Shown here: positions 46,834 through 55,976 of the stretch, piece by piece
Position numbering within the stretch: position 1 is the stretch's first letter
How the letters are laid out: each line of letters opens with the position of its first letter
Assembly (NCBI RefSeq): GCF_009827635.1
Contig: NZ_WTYW01000001.1
Span: 142,001-206,000, forward strand
From: Parapontixanthobacter aurantiacus
GTDB taxonomy: Bacteria; Pseudomonadota; Alphaproteobacteria; Sphingomonadales; Sphingomonadaceae
Length of the DNA: 64,000 nt
Reading direction: 5' to 3'
Made by a program: the position numbers and the translations under genes
The notes under the pieces: model-generated
Seen by the model: the letters and a program-made list of their open reading frames with translations, nothing else
Told to the model about the DNA's origin: nothing
The model's database searches: none

Positions 46834-47772
46834 TCAACAGTCGTTAGAGGATGCCGAACAGTTTGGCGTCTCGATCCGAGCCTGCTCGATCTGAATGGTA
46901 ACATGTCCGATGGCGTGATGATGTTCCAGTTCGGAGGCGATCTCGCGCAGGAACGCGTCGCCGGGCCGATTGTCCGGCATGACGAGACGGGCCGTCAGCG
47001 CCGTCTCCGTCGTGCTCATGGGCCAGATATGCAGGTCATGAACCGCTTCGACGCCTTCGAGCGTTGCGAGATAAGCACGCACCTTAGTCTCTGAAACCGA
47101 CCGCGGCACGCCGAGCAGCCCGAGCGCAAGGCTGTCCTTTGCGAGGCTCCACGTTCCCCATGCTATCACCGCGACGATTACGAGCGAGGTGACCGGGTCG
47201 ATCCAAGTCAGCCCGGTGAGCAGGATCGCTGCACCGGCAATCACGACCCCGACGGAAACGAGCGCATCGGCCGCCATGTGCAGGAACGCGCCGCGAATGT
47301 TGATGTCGTTCTTCCGTCCGCGCACGAACAGCAGCGCGGTCGCCGTATTGATGACAATGCCGATCCCGGCCACGACGATCATCGTCCAGCCTTCGACGGG
47401 GGCGGGCTCGCTGAGGCGGTTGATCGTCTCGAACAGGATCGCTCCGATCGCGATGAAGAGCAGCGCCGCATTCGCTATCGCCGCGAGGATGGTGGAGCTT
47501 TTGAAACCGTAGGTAAAACGGGCGGTCGCCGGTTTGCGCGCCGCAATGCTGGCTGCCCAGGCGAGGATCAGGGCGAGTACGTCGGACAGATTATGTCCGG
47601 CGTCGGCGATCAGTGCCATCGAACCGGCGATGTAACCGTAAGTCGCCTCGACGATGACGAAGATGATGTTGAGGGTTACGCCAATCGCGAAGGCGCGCCC
47701 GAAATCCGCTGGTGCATGCGAATGCCCGTGACCCTCGTTCGAGCCATGCGAATGATTATGCGCCCCACCCAT
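46834..47772 (-). CDS. Cation diffusion facilitator (CzcD/ZitB-type zinc or cadmium exporter)
   Basis: 312 residues from the ATG at 47772. His-rich N-terminus (HNHSHG and HGHSHAP), six membrane helices with metal-site residues in DAGHNLSDV and HMAADALVS, and a cytoplasmic C-terminal domain. The C-terminus ends with two cysteines in PNCSASSNDC, unusual and perhaps a metal ligand. Effluxes Zn(II) or similar ions. It starts 4 nt after the mtgA stop on the same strand, so probably cotranscribed with mtgA. Confidence 0.9.
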   Translation of the reverse strand: MGGAHNHSHGSNEGHGHSHAPADFGRAFAIGVTLNIIFVIVEATYGYIAGSMALIADAGHNLSDVLALILAWAASIAARKPATARFTYGFKSSTILAAIANAALLFIAIGAILFETINRLSEPAPVEGWTMIVVAGIGIVINTATALLFVRGRKNDINIRGAFLHMAADALVSVGVVIAGAAILLTGLTWIDPVTSLVIVAVIAWGTWSLAKDSLALGLLGVPRSVSETKVRAYLATLEGVEAVHDLHIWPMSTTETALTARLVMPDNRPGDAFLREIASELEHHHAIGHVTIQIEQARIETPNCSASSNDC

Positions 47773-47776
47773 CGCT

Positions 47777-48448
47777 TTAGCGGTACACGCACTCATCCAG
47801 TCCGTCACGCGCGACGACGCCAATCCGCGCGGCGATCGTATTGCCGTGTCCGCGAAGCCAGCCTTGCGGGTTCACGACGGATCGCTCCTTGGGGAGGGGA
47901 AGGGCAGCGGCCATGCGGGCCGCCTGCAACGGCGTCAGCCGAGCGGCGGAACGGTTGAAATAACGCTGAGCACCCGCCTCCGCGCCATAGGTGCCGATGC
48001 CCGTTTCCGCGACGTTGAGATACATTTCCATGATCCGGCGCTTCCCCCAGATATTTTCGATGAGGAAAGTGAACCACGCTTCGAGACCTTTGCGAACATA
48101 GCCGCCGCCTTGCCAGAGGAAGACGTTCTTGGCGGTCTGCTGACTGATCGTAGAGCCGCCCCGGATACGGCCCCCTTCGGCATTGCGGCGCACGGCATTG
48201 GCGATCGCTTCGGTATCGAAGCCGTTATGCTGGCAGAACTTCCCATCCTCCGCCGCGATGACCGCCCGCACGAGATTGCGGTCGATATCGCCCAGTGGCT
48301 CCCAGTCCTTCGTGATGCCGTTCTCGTCCATCAGCATCGTCGCTGTCACGGGCGTAGGCAGAAAGCGCAGGATTACAACGAGAAGCACGCTCACGATGAC
48401 GAAGATCGCGATGGTCTTGACGGTGAACAGGAGGATGCTTCGGATCAT
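47777..48448 (-). CDS. mtgA: Monofunctional biosynthetic peptidoglycan transglycosylase
   Basis: Polymerises lipid II glycan chains. 223 residues from the ATG at 48448. One N-terminal membrane helix (about 5-28), then the GT51 domain with motif AAEDGKFCQHNGFD (catalytic Glu), GGSTISQQTAKNVFLW and KRRIMEMYLNVAE. No transpeptidase domain, hence monofunctional. Downstream of the rpoH terminator, followed by the CDF gene. Confidence 0.94.
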   Translation of the reverse strand: MIRSILLFTVKTIAIFVIVSVLLVVILRFLPTPVTATMLMDENGITKDWEPLGDIDRNLVRAVIAAEDGKFCQHNGFDTEAIANAVRRNAEGGRIRGGSTISQQTAKNVFLWQGGGYVRKGLEAWFTFLIENIWGKRRIMEMYLNVAETGIGTYGAEAGAQRYFNRSAARLTPLQAARMAAALPLPKERSVVNPQGWLRGHGNTIAARIGVVARDGLDECVYR

Positions 48449-48469
48449 GGGCAATAGGGGTCATAAACG

Positions 48470-48502
48470 AAAAAGGCGCGACAGGAACATCCTATCGCGC
48501 CT
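48470..48502 (-). terminator. Rho-independent terminator of rpoH
   Basis: Minus-strand reading: AGGCGCGA, loop of 13, TCGCGCCT, then TTTTCGTTT. Arms at 48495-48502 and 48474-48481. It starts about 20 bases after the rpoH stop. Confidence 0.85.
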
Positions 48503-48522
48503 CTTTTCGGTTGCGCCGTTCA

Positions 48523-49428
48523 TCAAGCGGCGGTCGGCATCAGCCTTTCGCCGGCAATACGCTGCATCGCCTTTTGCAGCTTCTCGAAGGCGCGCACTTC
48601 GATCTGGCGAATACGCTCGCGCGAGACATTGTAGACCTGGCTCAATTCCTCGAGAGTCTGCGGATTGTCCGTCAGGCGCCGTTCGGTCAGGATATGCTGC
48701 TCGCGTTCGTTCAGCGCGTCCATCGCCTCGCCCAGCATCTCGTGCCGGACCTGCTTCTCCTGAGCATCGGCAACCGTCTCGTCCTGCAGAGGACGGTCAT
48801 CGGTCAGCCAGTCCTGCCACTGGCCGGCGCCTTCCTCGTCACCGCGCATCTGGACGTTGAGCGAGGCATCGCCGCCCATCATCATGCGGCGGTTCATGTT
48901 AATAACTTCCTGCTCCGGAACGCCGAGATCCGTCGCGATCTTCGCGAGATCATCAGGATGGAGGTCGCTGTCTTCGTAGGCGTCGAGCTGCTTCTTCATC
49001 CGGCGAAGGTTGAAGAACAGCTTCTTCTGTGCAGCCGTGGTCCCCATCTTGACGAGGCTCCACGAGCGCAGGATGAATTCCTGCATCGAGGCCTTGATCC
49101 ACCACATCGCATAGGTTGCGAGGCGGAAACCGCGATCGGGTTCGAATTTCTTCACGCCCTGCATCAGACCGACATTGCCCTCGGAAATGAGGTCCGAGAC
49201 GGGCAGGCCATATCCGCGATATCCCATTGCGATCTTCGCAACGAGACGCAGGTGGCTCGTGACGAGCTGCGCCGCCGCTTCGGGGTCTTCATGCTCGGCA
49301 TAGCGTTTGGCGAGCATGTATTCCTGCTCCGCCGTCAGCACCGGGAATTTCTTGATTTCGGCCAGATAGCGGTTGAGGCTTTGCTCGCCGCTGAGAGCCG
49401 GGACCGTCGGGGTCTTGTTATTACTCAC
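48523..49428 (-). CDS. rpoH: RNA polymerase heat-shock sigma factor RpoH (sigma-32)
   Basis: 301 residues. Region 2 with SHLRLVAKIAMGYRGYGLP, SEGNVGLMQGVKKF and the -10 recognition segment ATYAMWWIKASMQEFIL. An RpoH box-like stretch follows at QKKLFFNLRRMKK (about 135-147), the feature that distinguishes RpoH from RpoD. Region 4 has ERIRQIEVRAFEKL. Directs heat-shock transcription. Alone on its transcript, ending in the terminator at 48470. Confidence 0.95.
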   Translation of the reverse strand: MSNNKTPTVPALSGEQSLNRYLAEIKKFPVLTAEQEYMLAKRYAEHEDPEAAAQLVTSHLRLVAKIAMGYRGYGLPVSDLISEGNVGLMQGVKKFEPDRGFRLATYAMWWIKASMQEFILRSWSLVKMGTTAAQKKLFFNLRRMKKQLDAYEDSDLHPDDLAKIATDLGVPEQEVINMNRRMMMGGDASLNVQMRGDEEGAGQWQDWLTDDRPLQDETVADAQEKQVRHEMLGEAMDALNEREQHILTERRLTDNPQTLEELSQVYNVSRERIRQIEVRAFEKLQKAMQRIAGERLMPTAA

Positions 49429-49555
49429 TTTATCCCTAACCTTTCATGTGCCAGCCTCTGCTACTTTGTCGGACCCTCGATAGGCGTCCGGCGGGTGAGG
49501 CCGCATCACTCAATATATACAAAAGTTGCCGGATTTGCAGCGACTTTTGTCGATT

Positions 49556-50503
49556 TCAACGAGTGGCTTTGTCGATAAGTTCCAGCATGTCCGGGGGCAG
49601 TTCGGCCCGGAAATCATGCGTTTTACCGGTCACCGGATGTTCGAAACCGAGTTCGGCCGCATGCAACGCCTGTCGTTCGAAACCGATGCTGTCGAGCAGC
49701 GGTCTGAGCCGCGCAGGTGTGCGTCCGTATGTCTTGTCTCCCAATAGCGCATGACCAATTGACGCACAGTGAACGCGAATCTGGTGCGTTCGCCCGGTCT
49801 CGAGGCGGCATTGGATTAGCGAGCATCCGTCAAGCGTGCGCAGCGTTTCATAATGCGTAATCGCGTGCTTACCGCGCTGGCTGTCATCCGGCAGAACCGC
49901 CATCTTCTTCCGGTTCCTGTCCGACCGGCCGATCCGCGTCGCGATCGTCCCGCTGGCGGGATGCGGCGTACCCGCACAAACTGCAAGATAGCGGCGTCGG
50001 ATCGAATGCTCCGCGAATTGTTTCGCGAGGCCTTCATGGGCAGCATCGGTCTTGGCGACGATGAGCAGGCCGGACGTGTCCTTGTCGATGCGATGGACGA
50101 TGCCGGGACGTGCAACCCCTCCGATCCCGGAAAGCTCGCCCGAACAGTGATGGAGGAGCGCGTTGACGAGCGTTCCGTCATGATTTCCGGCAGCCGGGTG
50201 GACTACCATGCCGGCGGGCTTGTCGACGACGACGAGGTATCGATCCTCGAAAACGATATCGAGCGCGATCTGCTGCGGTTCGGCGGCGAGAGCGACGGGG
50301 GGCGGCAGATCGATCTGGAAATCGCACGGAGCCGTAATCTTTTCCGATGCGCTGAGATCCCGTGACCCGCCGATTTCAATCGCTCCCTCGGCGAGCAGAA
50401 CCTTGACGCGCTCCCTCGAAAGCCCGGAAGCCTGCGCGATGGCCTTGTCCAGCCTGACGTCGCCCTCCTTCAGTGTTCCCCTGATGACTTTAGCCTCGGC
50501 CAT
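49556..50503 (-). CDS. rluD: RluA/RluD-family pseudouridine synthase
   Basis: 315 residues. N-terminal S4 RNA-binding domain (RLDKAIAQASGLSRERVKVLLAEGA region, about 16-70) and a catalytic domain with HRIDKDTSGLLI holding the catalytic Asp (about 140). The S4 plus RluA layout, with GRTHQIRVH near the C-terminus, is that of RluD (23S rRNA) rather than RluA. Its start lies only 18 bases from the divergent JAMM gene, so one promoter must sit inside coding sequence. Confidence 0.88.
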   Translation of the reverse strand: MAEAKVIRGTLKEGDVRLDKAIAQASGLSRERVKVLLAEGAIEIGGSRDLSASEKITAPCDFQIDLPPPVALAAEPQQIALDIVFEDRYLVVVDKPAGMVVHPAAGNHDGTLVNALLHHCSGELSGIGGVARPGIVHRIDKDTSGLLIVAKTDAAHEGLAKQFAEHSIRRRYLAVCAGTPHPASGTIATRIGRSDRNRKKMAVLPDDSQRGKHAITHYETLRTLDGCSLIQCRLETGRTHQIRVHCASIGHALLGDKTYGRTPARLRPLLDSIGFERQALHAAELGFEHPVTGKTHDFRAELPPDMLELIDKATR

Positions 50504-50521
50504 GACTAGGTTCGATGGCCG

Positions 50522-50917
50522 ATGGCGGTCGAAATCTCAAGCAAGCTGCTCGCGAAGATGACCAATCTCGCTACTGCTGCCTATCCTAGGGAGGCCTGCG
50601 GCATTCTGGTGGGGCAAGGCGACCGGATCGAGCGATTGATACCCGCGCCGAATGTACACGAACAACCGGAGCGTTTCTTTACCATCGATCCGCAGACGCT
50701 CATCGACGTGCATCGCACGATGCGCGGCAGCGAAAGCCGCGTCGTGGGCTACTTTCACTCGCATCCCAACGGACGGGCAGCACCATCGGCCGTCGACCGG
50801 GCACATGCGACGGGCTTGGGCGACATCTGGGCGATTGCGACCCGGGACCGTGTTACGTTCTGGCGTGACGACGAGGAGACTTTCAGAGCGCTTTCCATAA
50901 CGGTCCTTGATGTCTAA
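50522..50917 (+). CDS. JAMM/Mov34 metalloprotease-family protein
   Basis: 131 residues, single domain. Zinc-binding JAMM signature: Glu in PREACGILVG (about 24), then HSHPNGRAAPSAVD, which supplies the two His and the distal Asp. Such short bacterial JAMM proteins remove C-terminal tags or cleave sulfur-carrier proteins; no sulfur-carrier gene is adjacent here. Divergent from rluD, 48 nt upstream of chpT on the same strand. Confidence 0.85.
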   Translation: MAVEISSKLLAKMTNLATAAYPREACGILVGQGDRIERLIPAPNVHEQPERFFTIDPQTLIDVHRTMRGSESRVVGYFHSHPNGRAAPSAVDRAHATGLGDIWAIATRDRVTFWRDDEETFRALSITVLDV

Positions 50918-50965
50918 GAGGCGTGACGTCACGTTACGTCCCGCTACGATTTTCCCGAGATAACC

Positions 50966-51625
50966 ATGAGCGACAATCCTTCCATAGATCTTGCCAGCCT
51001 GATGTGCTCGCGCCTTTGCCACGACATGCTGAGCCCGGTCGGGGCGATCAGCAACGGGCTGGAACTGCTCGCCGAAGAGCAGGACCCCGAAATGCGGGAG
51101 AAGTGCCTCGAATTGCTGGAGCAAAGCGCGAAAATCAGCGCCGACAAGCTGAAATTCTTCCGCCTCGCTTTCGGGGCTGCGGGCGGTTTCGGCGAAGCTG
51201 TCCCTGTCGAGGAACCGCGCGACCTGATCGATGCGCTGGCCAGCAATAATGCCCGTATTTCGCTGAACTGGGCGCTCTCCGACAGGACCCTACCCAAGCC
51301 TGCGGTGAAGGTCATGCTGAATTTCGCGCAGATCGCGATCGATGCGCTGATCCGCGGCGGCACGCTCGACATCGGCGCGGAAACGAGAAACGGGGCGACC
51401 GAAATCGTCGTTCGGGCAACCGGCGACAAGGTGGCGTTCGACGAGACCATCGGAAAGGCGCTCGACGGATCGACCTCGCCTTCGGAACTGACGAGCCGGA
51501 CGGCTGCGGCCTACATGATCTCCCGCTTGGCGGAGGATCTGGGCGGCGGGTTGCAGTACAAGCACGACCCCGGCGCGCTCGTTCTCGGCGCGGTGCTCCC
51601 CGAGCCTGAAGGAATGATCGGGTGA
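50966..51625 (+). CDS. chpT: Histidine phosphotransferase ChpT
   Basis: 219 residues. Alphaproteobacterial phosphotransferase that passes phosphate from the CckA kinase to CtrA and CpdR in cell-cycle and motility control. Phospho-acceptor His 19 in CSRLCHDMLSPVGAISNGLELL-type helix, followed by a degenerate ATPase-like domain with SRTAAAYMISRLAEDLGGGL. Marks the organism as an alphaproteobacterium. The stop overlaps the next GTG start (GTGA). Confidence 0.9.
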   Translation: MSDNPSIDLASLMCSRLCHDMLSPVGAISNGLELLAEEQDPEMREKCLELLEQSAKISADKLKFFRLAFGAAGGFGEAVPVEEPRDLIDALASNNARISLNWALSDRTLPKPAVKVMLNFAQIAIDALIRGGTLDIGAETRNGATEIVVRATGDKVAFDETIGKALDGSTSPSELTSRTAAAYMISRLAEDLGGGLQYKHDPGALVLGAVLPEPEGMIG

Positions 51626-52374
51626 GCGAGGGCGCCGGCCCCGATTATCACGAAAGCGGACAGCCGGCTGCCGATGAACTCGTACACCGGATCGTCGCCT
51701 CGCCCAATTTCGATGAACGCGCTTTGCCGATCTCGATGGTGGTCATTCACTATACCGAGATGGACAATGCGGAGCTGGCGATAGAACGCCTGAGCGACCC
51801 GGAATCGAAGGTTTCCGCGCATTACCTCATCACTGAAGACGGCGAAGTGGTCCAACTGGTCGAGGAAGCCAAGCGTGCATGGCACGGCGGCGTTTCCTAC
51901 TGGCGGGGCCACAAGGACGTTAATTCGGCGAGTATCGGCATCGAACTCGATCATCCGGGGCATCGGCACGACTATCGCGGCTTTTCGCGAAAGCAGATAG
52001 ACGCGCTCATACCGCTACTGGCGCGGATCGTGCGCGAACATGACATTCCGCGGGCAAATGTTGTCGGTCATTCGGACATCGCGCCTGCTCGAAAGATCGA
52101 TCCGGGCGAGCTGTTCCCGTGGGAGCGGCTGGCGGATTACGACCTTGCCCTGCCGCGTCCGCAGAAGCTCGAACTGGGCGATCCCTTCGATAATGACGGG
52201 GCATTCTATCTCGCGCTCGAACGCTTCGGCTATGACGTGACCGACGGGCGCAAGGCGGTGGAGGCGTTTCAGCGGCGCTGGCGGCCGGAGAAGATCGACG
52301 GGCAGATCGACGGGCAGATCCGCGCGATTTTGTTCCAATTGCTCTTGGATCGAGACGCCGGCCGGACTAGATAA
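51622..52374 (+). CDS. N-acetylmuramoyl-L-alanine amidase (AmiD-type)
   Basis: 250 residues. Amidase_2 domain with zinc ligands in VVIHYTEM (His near 42), WHGG and GHSDIAPARKIDPG (His and Asp near 154-162), then a short peptidoglycan-binding module (about 200-245, AFYLALERFGYDV). No signal peptide is visible, so it may act in the cytoplasm on recycled muropeptides like AmpD, or the start is longer. GTG start overlaps chpT by 4 nt. The RNase P RNA begins just downstream. Confidence 0.88.
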   Translation: MSEGAGPDYHESGQPAADELVHRIVASPNFDERALPISMVVIHYTEMDNAELAIERLSDPESKVSAHYLITEDGEVVQLVEEAKRAWHGGVSYWRGHKDVNSASIGIELDHPGHRHDYRGFSRKQIDALIPLLARIVREHDIPRANVVGHSDIAPARKIDPGELFPWERLADYDLALPRPQKLELGDPFDNDGAFYLALERFGYDVTDGRKAVEAFQRRWRPEKIDGQIDGQIRAILFQLLLDRDAGRTR

Positions 52375-52377
52375 CAG

Positions 52378-52816
52378 CGTGCCAGGGGGCCGGGCAGTCG
52401 CGTCGGAGCGTTCGCGCTTCGCCGAGGAAAGTCCGGACTCCATGAAACAAGGGTGGCGGGTAACGCCCGCCGGACCGTGGCCGACGCTGCGGTTCAGGGA
52501 CAGTGCCACAGAAAGCAGACCGCCGATGACGCGAGCCTTTTCAAGGACTTGGCGAACAGGCAAGGATGAAAGGGTGCGGTAAGAGCGCACCGCGCGGGCA
52601 GTAATGTACGCGGCATGGCAAACCCCACCCGGAGCAAGGCCGAATAGGGGCGGCGCGCCGCGAGGCAGGGATGTTTCATCCCGAGCACGCCCGGGTTGGC
52701 TGCTGGAGCGGGAAAGCGATTTTTCGCCTAGAGGAATGGCTGCCCCTCCCGTGGCAGGTCGCTAAGGCGATACCGCATGGCGAGGACAGAATCCGGCTTA
52801 CAGGCCCCCTGGCATC
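52378..52816 (+). ncRNA. rnpB: RNase P RNA (bacterial class A)
   Basis: Catalytic RNA that trims tRNA 5' ends. Stem P1: GCCAGGGGGCC (52381-52391) pairs perfectly with GGCCCCCTGGC (52803-52813). The conserved 5' core GAGGAAAGTCCGGACTCCA (about 52433) and 3' core GGACAGAATCCGGCTTACAG (about 52783) form P4. Intermediate motifs CACAGAAA and GGTAAGAGCGCACCG are also present. About 436 nt. Reading frames inside it are spurious. Confidence 0.95.
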
Positions 52817-52987
52817 GCAGAATTCAGGGCTTTTCGAACCTTTTTTCGCGCTTCGTGGACCGAAAAGTCGCCGGCACGTTCATTGATGTCTAAAGCGTCC
52901 TCAACTGCACCTAAGACCCGTTTCACGTCGTTAAAGCATGGGCAAAGCGCAAGGGAACGAAGCACCCGAAACGGGATTTCTTAACCT

Positions 52988-53806
52988 GTGCTAACCCTGA
53001 CTAACGACAACCGCTCGCTCGTGCAGCGATTGGCGGTCATTGCCGCGCTGATCCTCCAGATCGGAGCGACGACCCTTCCTTCGATGGGTTATGGCGAACC
53101 GATCGGGAGTCGCTCCGAAGGCGTTGACACCCTGATCACGCCGGCCGGCTGGGCGTTCTCGATCTGGGGTCCGCTTTATGTCGGCAGCGCTCTGTTCGCC
53201 GTGTGGCAGGCCTGGCCGACGCAGGTGAAGAACCCGCTGCTCGACAGGATCGGATGGCCCGCCGCCGGTGTGTTTGCCGGAAACGGCGTCTGGGCCCTTT
53301 ATACGCAGCTGAACGATCTAACGGGCATCTCCGTCCTGATCATCACCTTCAGTCTCGTCTGCTCGCTCGTCGTGCTGCGCGCATTCGTCGAAACGCCGCG
53401 TCCGTTCACGTTCAAGGAGAAGTGGCTTGCAGCGCTACCGCTTTGCGCGCTGTCCGGCTGGCTGACCGCCGCGACCATAGTGAATGCCAGTGCCGCGCTG
53501 AAATACCATGGCCTCGTCCTGTCGTCGCAGGAAGGCGCAAACATGACGGCCATCGTCCTCGTCGGCGGGGCGCTGCTCGTCGCGCTTGCTTTGCTGCGCA
53601 GCCGGGGGATGCCGTGGTACGCCCTTGCATTCCTGTGGGCGCTCACCGGCATCTATTTCGCGGGCGGCCAGCAATTCGAGATCATCGCGGTGGCCACCAT
53701 GATTGCCGCCGTCCTGGTCCTGATCGGCATGGCTGCGCCGCTCAAGCGCAGCGAACACCGCCGTCACTGGTTCGGCGATGCGCCGATCAACGAAGTCCCG
53801 GTCTAG
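52988..53806 (+). CDS. TspO/tryptophan-rich-sensory-protein-like membrane protein
   Basis: 272 residues with about seven membrane helices, many Trp, and TspO-like patterns such as TPAGWAFSIWGPLYVGSALF (about 51-70) and FAGNGVWALYTQ. It is longer than classical five-helix TspO (about 160 residues), as are other members annotated as tryptophan-rich sensory protein. Ligand not predictable. GTG start. Stands alone between rnpB and the convergent ugd. Confidence 0.7.
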   Translation: MLTLTNDNRSLVQRLAVIAALILQIGATTLPSMGYGEPIGSRSEGVDTLITPAGWAFSIWGPLYVGSALFAVWQAWPTQVKNPLLDRIGWPAAGVFAGNGVWALYTQLNDLTGISVLIITFSLVCSLVVLRAFVETPRPFTFKEKWLAALPLCALSGWLTAATIVNASAALKYHGLVLSSQEGANMTAIVLVGGALLVALALLRSRGMPWYALAFLWALTGIYFAGGQQFEIIAVATMIAAVLVLIGMAAPLKRSEHRRHWFGDAPINEVPV

Positions 53807-53862
53807 GCCGCCGCCCGATACCGAAGAGCACCCAAAGCGACGCTCCTCGCTAAACCGCTCTT

Positions 53863-55173
53863 TCAGGCGCGCCCGACGCTCGTATATTCGATGCCGAGCT
53901 CACGCATTTCGTCGGGCTTGTAAATATTGCGCAGATCGACGACGACCGGCGCGGTCAGAAGCGACTTGATCCGCTTGATGTCGAGCGCGCGGAACACATC
54001 CCATTCGGTCACGATCACCACCGCATCCGCGCCGTCGATTGCCTCGTAGGTTCCCTCGGCCATCTCGACTTCCGGCATGAGGGGCGCGGCCGCTTCCATG
54101 CCTTCGGGATCATAGGCACGGACCTTCACGCCCGCATCGATCAGCGTCTGCGCAACGGCAATCGCCGGAGAATCGCGCATGTCGTCGGTATTGGGCTTGA
54201 AGGTCAGGCCGAGCATCGCGACTGTCTTGCCGCGCGCTTCGCTTGCACCACCCAATGCGTCGACGACCTTGCGGCCCATCGCGCGCTTACGGCTTTCATT
54301 GACCTGCACGACCGCTTCGACAAGCCGCGTCGGGCTGTCGTAATCTTCGGCGGTCTTGAGGAGGGCAAGCGTGTCCTTGGGAAAGCACGAGCCGCCATAG
54401 CCCGGTCCGGCGTGAAGGAATTTGGGGCCGATCCGGTTGTCCGTGCCGATGCCGCGGCTCACATCCTGCACGTTCGCACCGACCTTTTCACAGATGTCGG
54501 CCATTTCGTTGATGAAGGTGATCTTCGTCGCGAGGAAGGCGTTCGCCGCGTATTTGATGAGTTCGGCGGAGCGCCGCGAGACGAACAGGATCGGCGATTC
54601 ATTGATGAAGAGGGGGCGATAGACGCGGGTCATTACCTCGCGGCCGAAATCGTCCTCCGTACCGATGACGATCCGGTCCGGTCGCTTGAAGTCGCCGATG
54701 GCGGCGCCTTCGCGCAGGAATTCGGGATTGGACACGACTGCGAAACGGTGCTGCGTACCGCTTTCCTGAAGGATGCGCTCGACCTCGTCGCCGGTTCCGA
54801 CGGGCACGGTCGATTTGGTCACGATGACGGCGTCGTTCGACAGGTTCTCGCCGATCTCGCGCGCGACGGCGTGAACGAAGGACAGGTCGGCATGACCGTC
54901 GCCCCGGCGGCTGGGCGTTCCTACCGCGATGAAGATGGCGCTGGCGCCCTGGATCGCTTCGGCAAGGTCGGTGCTGAAGGTCAGACGATCTGCCTTGACG
55001 TTGCTTTCGACGAGACCGGCCAGGCCGGGTTCGTAGATCGGCATGATATTGTCGTGCAGGCGGTCGATCTTGCTCTGATCCTTGTCGATGCACACGACAT
55101 CGTGACCGAAATCTGCGAAACACGCACCCGATACGAGGCCGACATAGCCCGAACCCACCATTGCAATTTTCAT
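53863..55173 (-). CDS. ugd: UDP-glucose 6-dehydrogenase
   Basis: Oxidises UDP-glucose to UDP-glucuronate for polysaccharide precursors. 436 residues. N-terminal NAD site MKIAMVGSGYVGLVSG; catalytic Cys in GGSCFPKDTLAL (about 265); C-terminal domain with LGLTFKPNTDDMRDSPA. The start overlaps the upstream phosphatase stop as ATGA, so the two genes are coupled. Confidence 0.96.
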   Translation of the reverse strand: MKIAMVGSGYVGLVSGACFADFGHDVVCIDKDQSKIDRLHDNIMPIYEPGLAGLVESNVKADRLTFSTDLAEAIQGASAIFIAVGTPSRRGDGHADLSFVHAVAREIGENLSNDAVIVTKSTVPVGTGDEVERILQESGTQHRFAVVSNPEFLREGAAIGDFKRPDRIVIGTEDDFGREVMTRVYRPLFINESPILFVSRRSAELIKYAANAFLATKITFINEMADICEKVGANVQDVSRGIGTDNRIGPKFLHAGPGYGGSCFPKDTLALLKTAEDYDSPTRLVEAVVQVNESRKRAMGRKVVDALGGASEARGKTVAMLGLTFKPNTDDMRDSPAIAVAQTLIDAGVKVRAYDPEGMEAAAPLMPEVEMAEGTYEAIDGADAVVIVTEWDVFRALDIKRIKSLLTAPVVVDLRNIYKPDEMRELGIEYTSVGRA

Positions 55174-55976
55174 GTAGCGTATTCCACTTTCTCGATCGTT
55201 ATGCGGTCGTCCTGTCCGACCGCCTGAATGTAGCGCCGCGTTTCCCCTTCGAGCACGAGCGCCGTCAGCCTGCCCGAGCGATAGGCGCCCGTGTCGATAC
55301 CGATGCGCGTGCCGTGATCCATGACCTCGTCGAAGATCGTGTGCCCGTGCACGATGACGTGGCTCAATTGCCCGCTATGGCTTAAGAAACGGTCACGAAT
55401 CCACAGCAAATCGCGCCGCTTCTGTTCGTCGATGGCCCGATTTGGGTCGATTCCTGCATGAACGAAGGCATAGTCGCCCGCGAAAATGATCTCTTCGAAA
55501 CTTTCGAGGAAGTCGCGATGGGCCTTCGGCACGATCCAGTCCATCACGTCCTGCAATTCCTTCATCGAGAGGGAATTGTAGCGTTTCTTGTCGAAGCCGT
55601 AGGACAGGATCGTCTCGCGCCCGCCATGCTTCACGAAATGGCGCAGGACCTCGATCTCCTTGAAGGAATCAAGGAACATTTCCTCGTGATTGCCGGCGAG
55701 GCAGCGCAGCTTGCGCTTTTCCTGCCATTCCATCGCGTGGTTGATGACCTGCGCGCTTTCGGGCCCGCGATCGACAAGGTCGCCGAGAAGGACGACGGTC
55801 GTTTCCGCTTCGCCCGCTTCCGCATCGTCAGCCTCGATTGCAGCGGACAACGCCTTGAACAGGTCCGCGCGGCCATGAACGTCGCCCACGACGTAGTAGC
55901 GCTCGCCCTCGGGAACGCTCGGTCTGGCGGCGACGGCGGCACGGTTGCCGAATATCTTGCGGATCGAATTGAGCAT
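55170..55976 (-). CDS. Metallophosphoesterase (serine/threonine-phosphatase-type)
   Basis: 268 residues. PPP-family metal-site motifs in order: GDVHGR (about 31-36), GDLVDRG (about 64-70), GNHEEM (about 94-99), HAGID and HGHT. Cytoplasmic. Bacterial members dephosphorylate proteins or diadenosine polyphosphates; the target here is unknown. It overlaps ugd by 4 nt, so it may tune sugar-precursor synthesis. Confidence 0.85.
   Translation of the reverse strand: MLNSIRKIFGNRAAVAARPSVPEGERYYVVGDVHGRADLFKALSAAIEADDAEAGEAETTVVLLGDLVDRGPESAQVINHAMEWQEKRKLRCLAGNHEEMFLDSFKEIEVLRHFVKHGGRETILSYGFDKKRYNSLSMKELQDVMDWIVPKAHRDFLESFEEIIFAGDYAFVHAGIDPNRAIDEQKRRDLLWIRDRFLSHSGQLSHVIVHGHTIFDEVMDHGTRIGIDTGAYRSGRLTALVLEGETRRYIQAVGQDDRITIEKVEYAT

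Noticed and set aside
52379-52886. Short frames inside the RNase P RNA
   Set aside because: The RNA structure and conserved core explain the sequence.
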